A stretch of 15,373 bases of DNA from CAYXOX01 sp964466745 (GTDB lineage Bacteria; Pseudomonadota; Alphaproteobacteria; Rhodobacterales; Rhodobacteraceae). The DNA lies in contig CAYXOX010000063.1 in the NCBI GenBank assembly GCA_964466745.1, forward strand, positions 1-15,373, written 5' to 3'. A program made the translations under genes and the position numbers. This document shows, piece after piece, positions 14,552 to 15,373 of the stretch; positions within the stretch are counted from its first letter, which is position 1; each line of letters opens with the position of its first letter. The notes beneath the pieces were generated by a model. The model worked only from the letters and a program-made list of their open reading frames with translations, was not told where the DNA came from and ran no database searches.

Positions 14552-14624
14552 GAGTATTTTCGCCAAGATGAAGGGGGGCGGCGCAAGGGAGCGCCCTGCC
14601 CGTTTCATCTTGGCGAAAATGCTC
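14552..14624. repeat. REP-like long hairpin in the deoA-deoB intergenic gap
   Basis: Arms 14552-14572 and 14604-14624 are 21 bases each and complementary at 20 positions, with a G-U pair (or mismatch, depending on strand) at the fourth. The core is ATTTTCGCCAAGATGAA, strikingly AT-rich for this DNA. The tip adds a GGCGC/GCGCC stem (14580-14584 with 14591-14595). I recall this GAGTATTTT...CAAGATGAA type of sequence as a frequent intergenic element in Rhodobacteraceae, but could not search. It would fold in the deoA-deoB message and could protect or separate the two parts. No T run follows, so it is not a typical terminator. Confidence 0.8.
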
Positions 14625-14674
14625 GATGCCGACGGCGGTGCCGGAGCAGCGGGCGGGAATCCGGCGCCGCGGGG

Positions 14675-15373
14675 TCATCCCAGCCTCCGGTAGACGGTCG
14701 GCGGCAGATCGGGCTCCCGCGCGGCGACGGTGAAGGCCGGACCGAGCGCGGCGGCGGCTTCCTCCGCGGCGCGCGCGGTGCGCGCGTGGATCAGTGCAAG
14801 CTGCTCGCCACGCTCGACGTAGTCGCCCAGCGCAGCCACGTCCGAGAGCCCGACGGCGGGGTCCACCCTGTCGCCTTCGCGCTGGCGCCCGCCACCGAGC
14901 CGGACGACGGCAAGGCCCAGCGCGCGCCCGTCGATCTTCGCGACATAGCCGCTTTCGCTGGCGGCGAGGGGCATCACGTGGGGGGCGGACGGAAGCCTGT
15001 CTTCCCATCGGTCCACGAAGTCGCGCGGGCCGCCCATCGCCGCCACCATGCGCTGGAACCGTTCGGCGGCGGCCCCCGACGCGAAGGATTGCAGGATCAG
15101 CCCGGCGCCCTCGCGGGGGGTCTCGCAGAGGCCGGCAAGCGCGAGAAGCTCACCGCCGAGATCGGCGCAGAGATCGCCCAGGTCCGGGTCGGCCGCGGTT
15201 CCGGTCAGGGTTTCCACCACGTCCATCACTTCCAGCGCATTGCCGACCGATTTGGCCAGCGGCTGGTTCATGTCGGTGAGCAGCGCCCGTGTCGGGCAGC
15301 CGGCCCCGGTCGCGGCGGCGACGAGCGCCTCGGCCAGCGTCTCGGCCGCCTCCATCGAGGGCAGGAAGGCCCC
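14675..15373 (-). CDS. deoA: Thymidine phosphorylase, C-terminal part (5' end outside window)
   Basis: DeoA phosphorolyses thymidine (and often deoxyuridine or uridine) to the base and deoxyribose-1-phosphate, which DeoB then uses. The frame is open through the right edge (GAFLPS before the first in-window Met), so the true start lies beyond. The visible 232 residues are about half of a usual enzyme of around 440. They include the conserved ALLTDMNQPLAKSVGNALEVMDVVETL and the C-terminal barrel-sandwich domain (SESGYVAKIDGRALGLAVVRLGGGR...DRVDPAVGLSD...GDYVERGEQLALIHA). It is the first visible gene of the salvage operon. Confidence 0.95.
   Translation of the reverse strand, partial: GAFLPSMEAAETLAEALVAAATGAGCPTRALLTDMNQPLAKSVGNALEVMDVVETLTGTAADPDLGDLCADLGGELLALAGLCETPREGAGLILQSFASGAAAERFQRMVAAMGGPRDFVDRWEDRLPSAPHVMPLAASESGYVAKIDGRALGLAVVRLGGGRQREGDRVDPAVGLSDVAALGDYVERGEQLALIHARTARAAEEAAAALGPAFTVAAREPDLPPTVYRRLG

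Noticed and set aside
14499..14678. 59-codon minus-strand frame overlapping the deoA stop (ATGA) and reaching deoB
   Set aside because: The placement looks like coupled translation, but most of its residues are simply the translation of the REP-like hairpin, and the rest is Arg-rich without a motif.
1..15373. Mobile elements, CRISPR arrays, tRNA or rRNA genes, toxin-antitoxin or phage genes
   Set aside because: No transposase or integrase motifs, no spaced direct repeats, no cloverleaf-like sequence and no suitable small gene pairs were seen; composition is even across the window.

Overview
The window is high-GC DNA from an alphaproteobacterium, almost certainly a member of the Rhodobacteraceae. 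I infer this from the base composition, the deoA-deoB-add-upp salvage operon, the DUF1178 protein, the zinc-ribbon/C-terminal-membrane-anchor protein at the left edge, and a TTG-N17-TA promoter style. No database search was possible, so the assignment rests on recognition of families. Nearly all genes look like conserved chromosomal genes. I see no mobile element, prophage, CRISPR array, tRNA or rRNA.

Layout, left to right. (1) The 3' part of a zinc-ribbon membrane protein (+) converges on a small heat-shock protein gene (-). Upstream of the latter is a perfect FNR-type box. (2) A PfkB-family sugar kinase (+) overlaps dtd (D-aminoacyl-tRNA deacylase) by 4 nt and ends in a very strong GC hairpin. 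(3) On the minus strand lie a secreted glutathione-peroxidase-like protein and then an AcuC-type deacetylase. (4) On the plus strand lie a NUDIX hydrolase, a DUF1178 protein, the remnant of a short-chain dehydrogenase, and lysC (aspartate kinase), which carries a well-formed internal start for a beta subunit. (5) An EamA/DMT transporter (-) stands divergent from a membrane-anchored protein that looks like an M48 peptidase without its HExxH motif (+). The latter converges on a secreted SPOR-domain protein (-). (6) The right end is a minus-strand nucleoside salvage operon, deoA > deoB > add > upp. deoA runs off the window. A long REP-like hairpin sits between deoA and deoB, and the last three genes are translationally coupled.

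How the genes work together. DeoA releases deoxyribose-1-phosphate (or its ribose equivalent) from pyrimidine nucleosides. DeoB isomerises it to the 5-phosphate. Add deaminates adenosine, and Upp recovers uracil as UMP. LysC feeds the lysine, threonine and methionine branch. The remaining genes are scattered housekeeping or stress functions (sHSP, Gpx-like, NUDIX, DTD). Neighbours mostly alternate in strand, so short intergenic spaces hold divergent promoters or convergent hairpins. No intergenic stretch exceeds 300 bases; the longest is about 250 bases (1582-1828).

I did not find a convincing undescribed system. The observations most worth checking are the FNR-type box before the sHSP gene, the internal lysC start, the REP-like hairpin inside the deo operon, the decayed SDR, the HExxH-less M48-like protein, and the 10-bp tandem repeat next to the SPOR gene.
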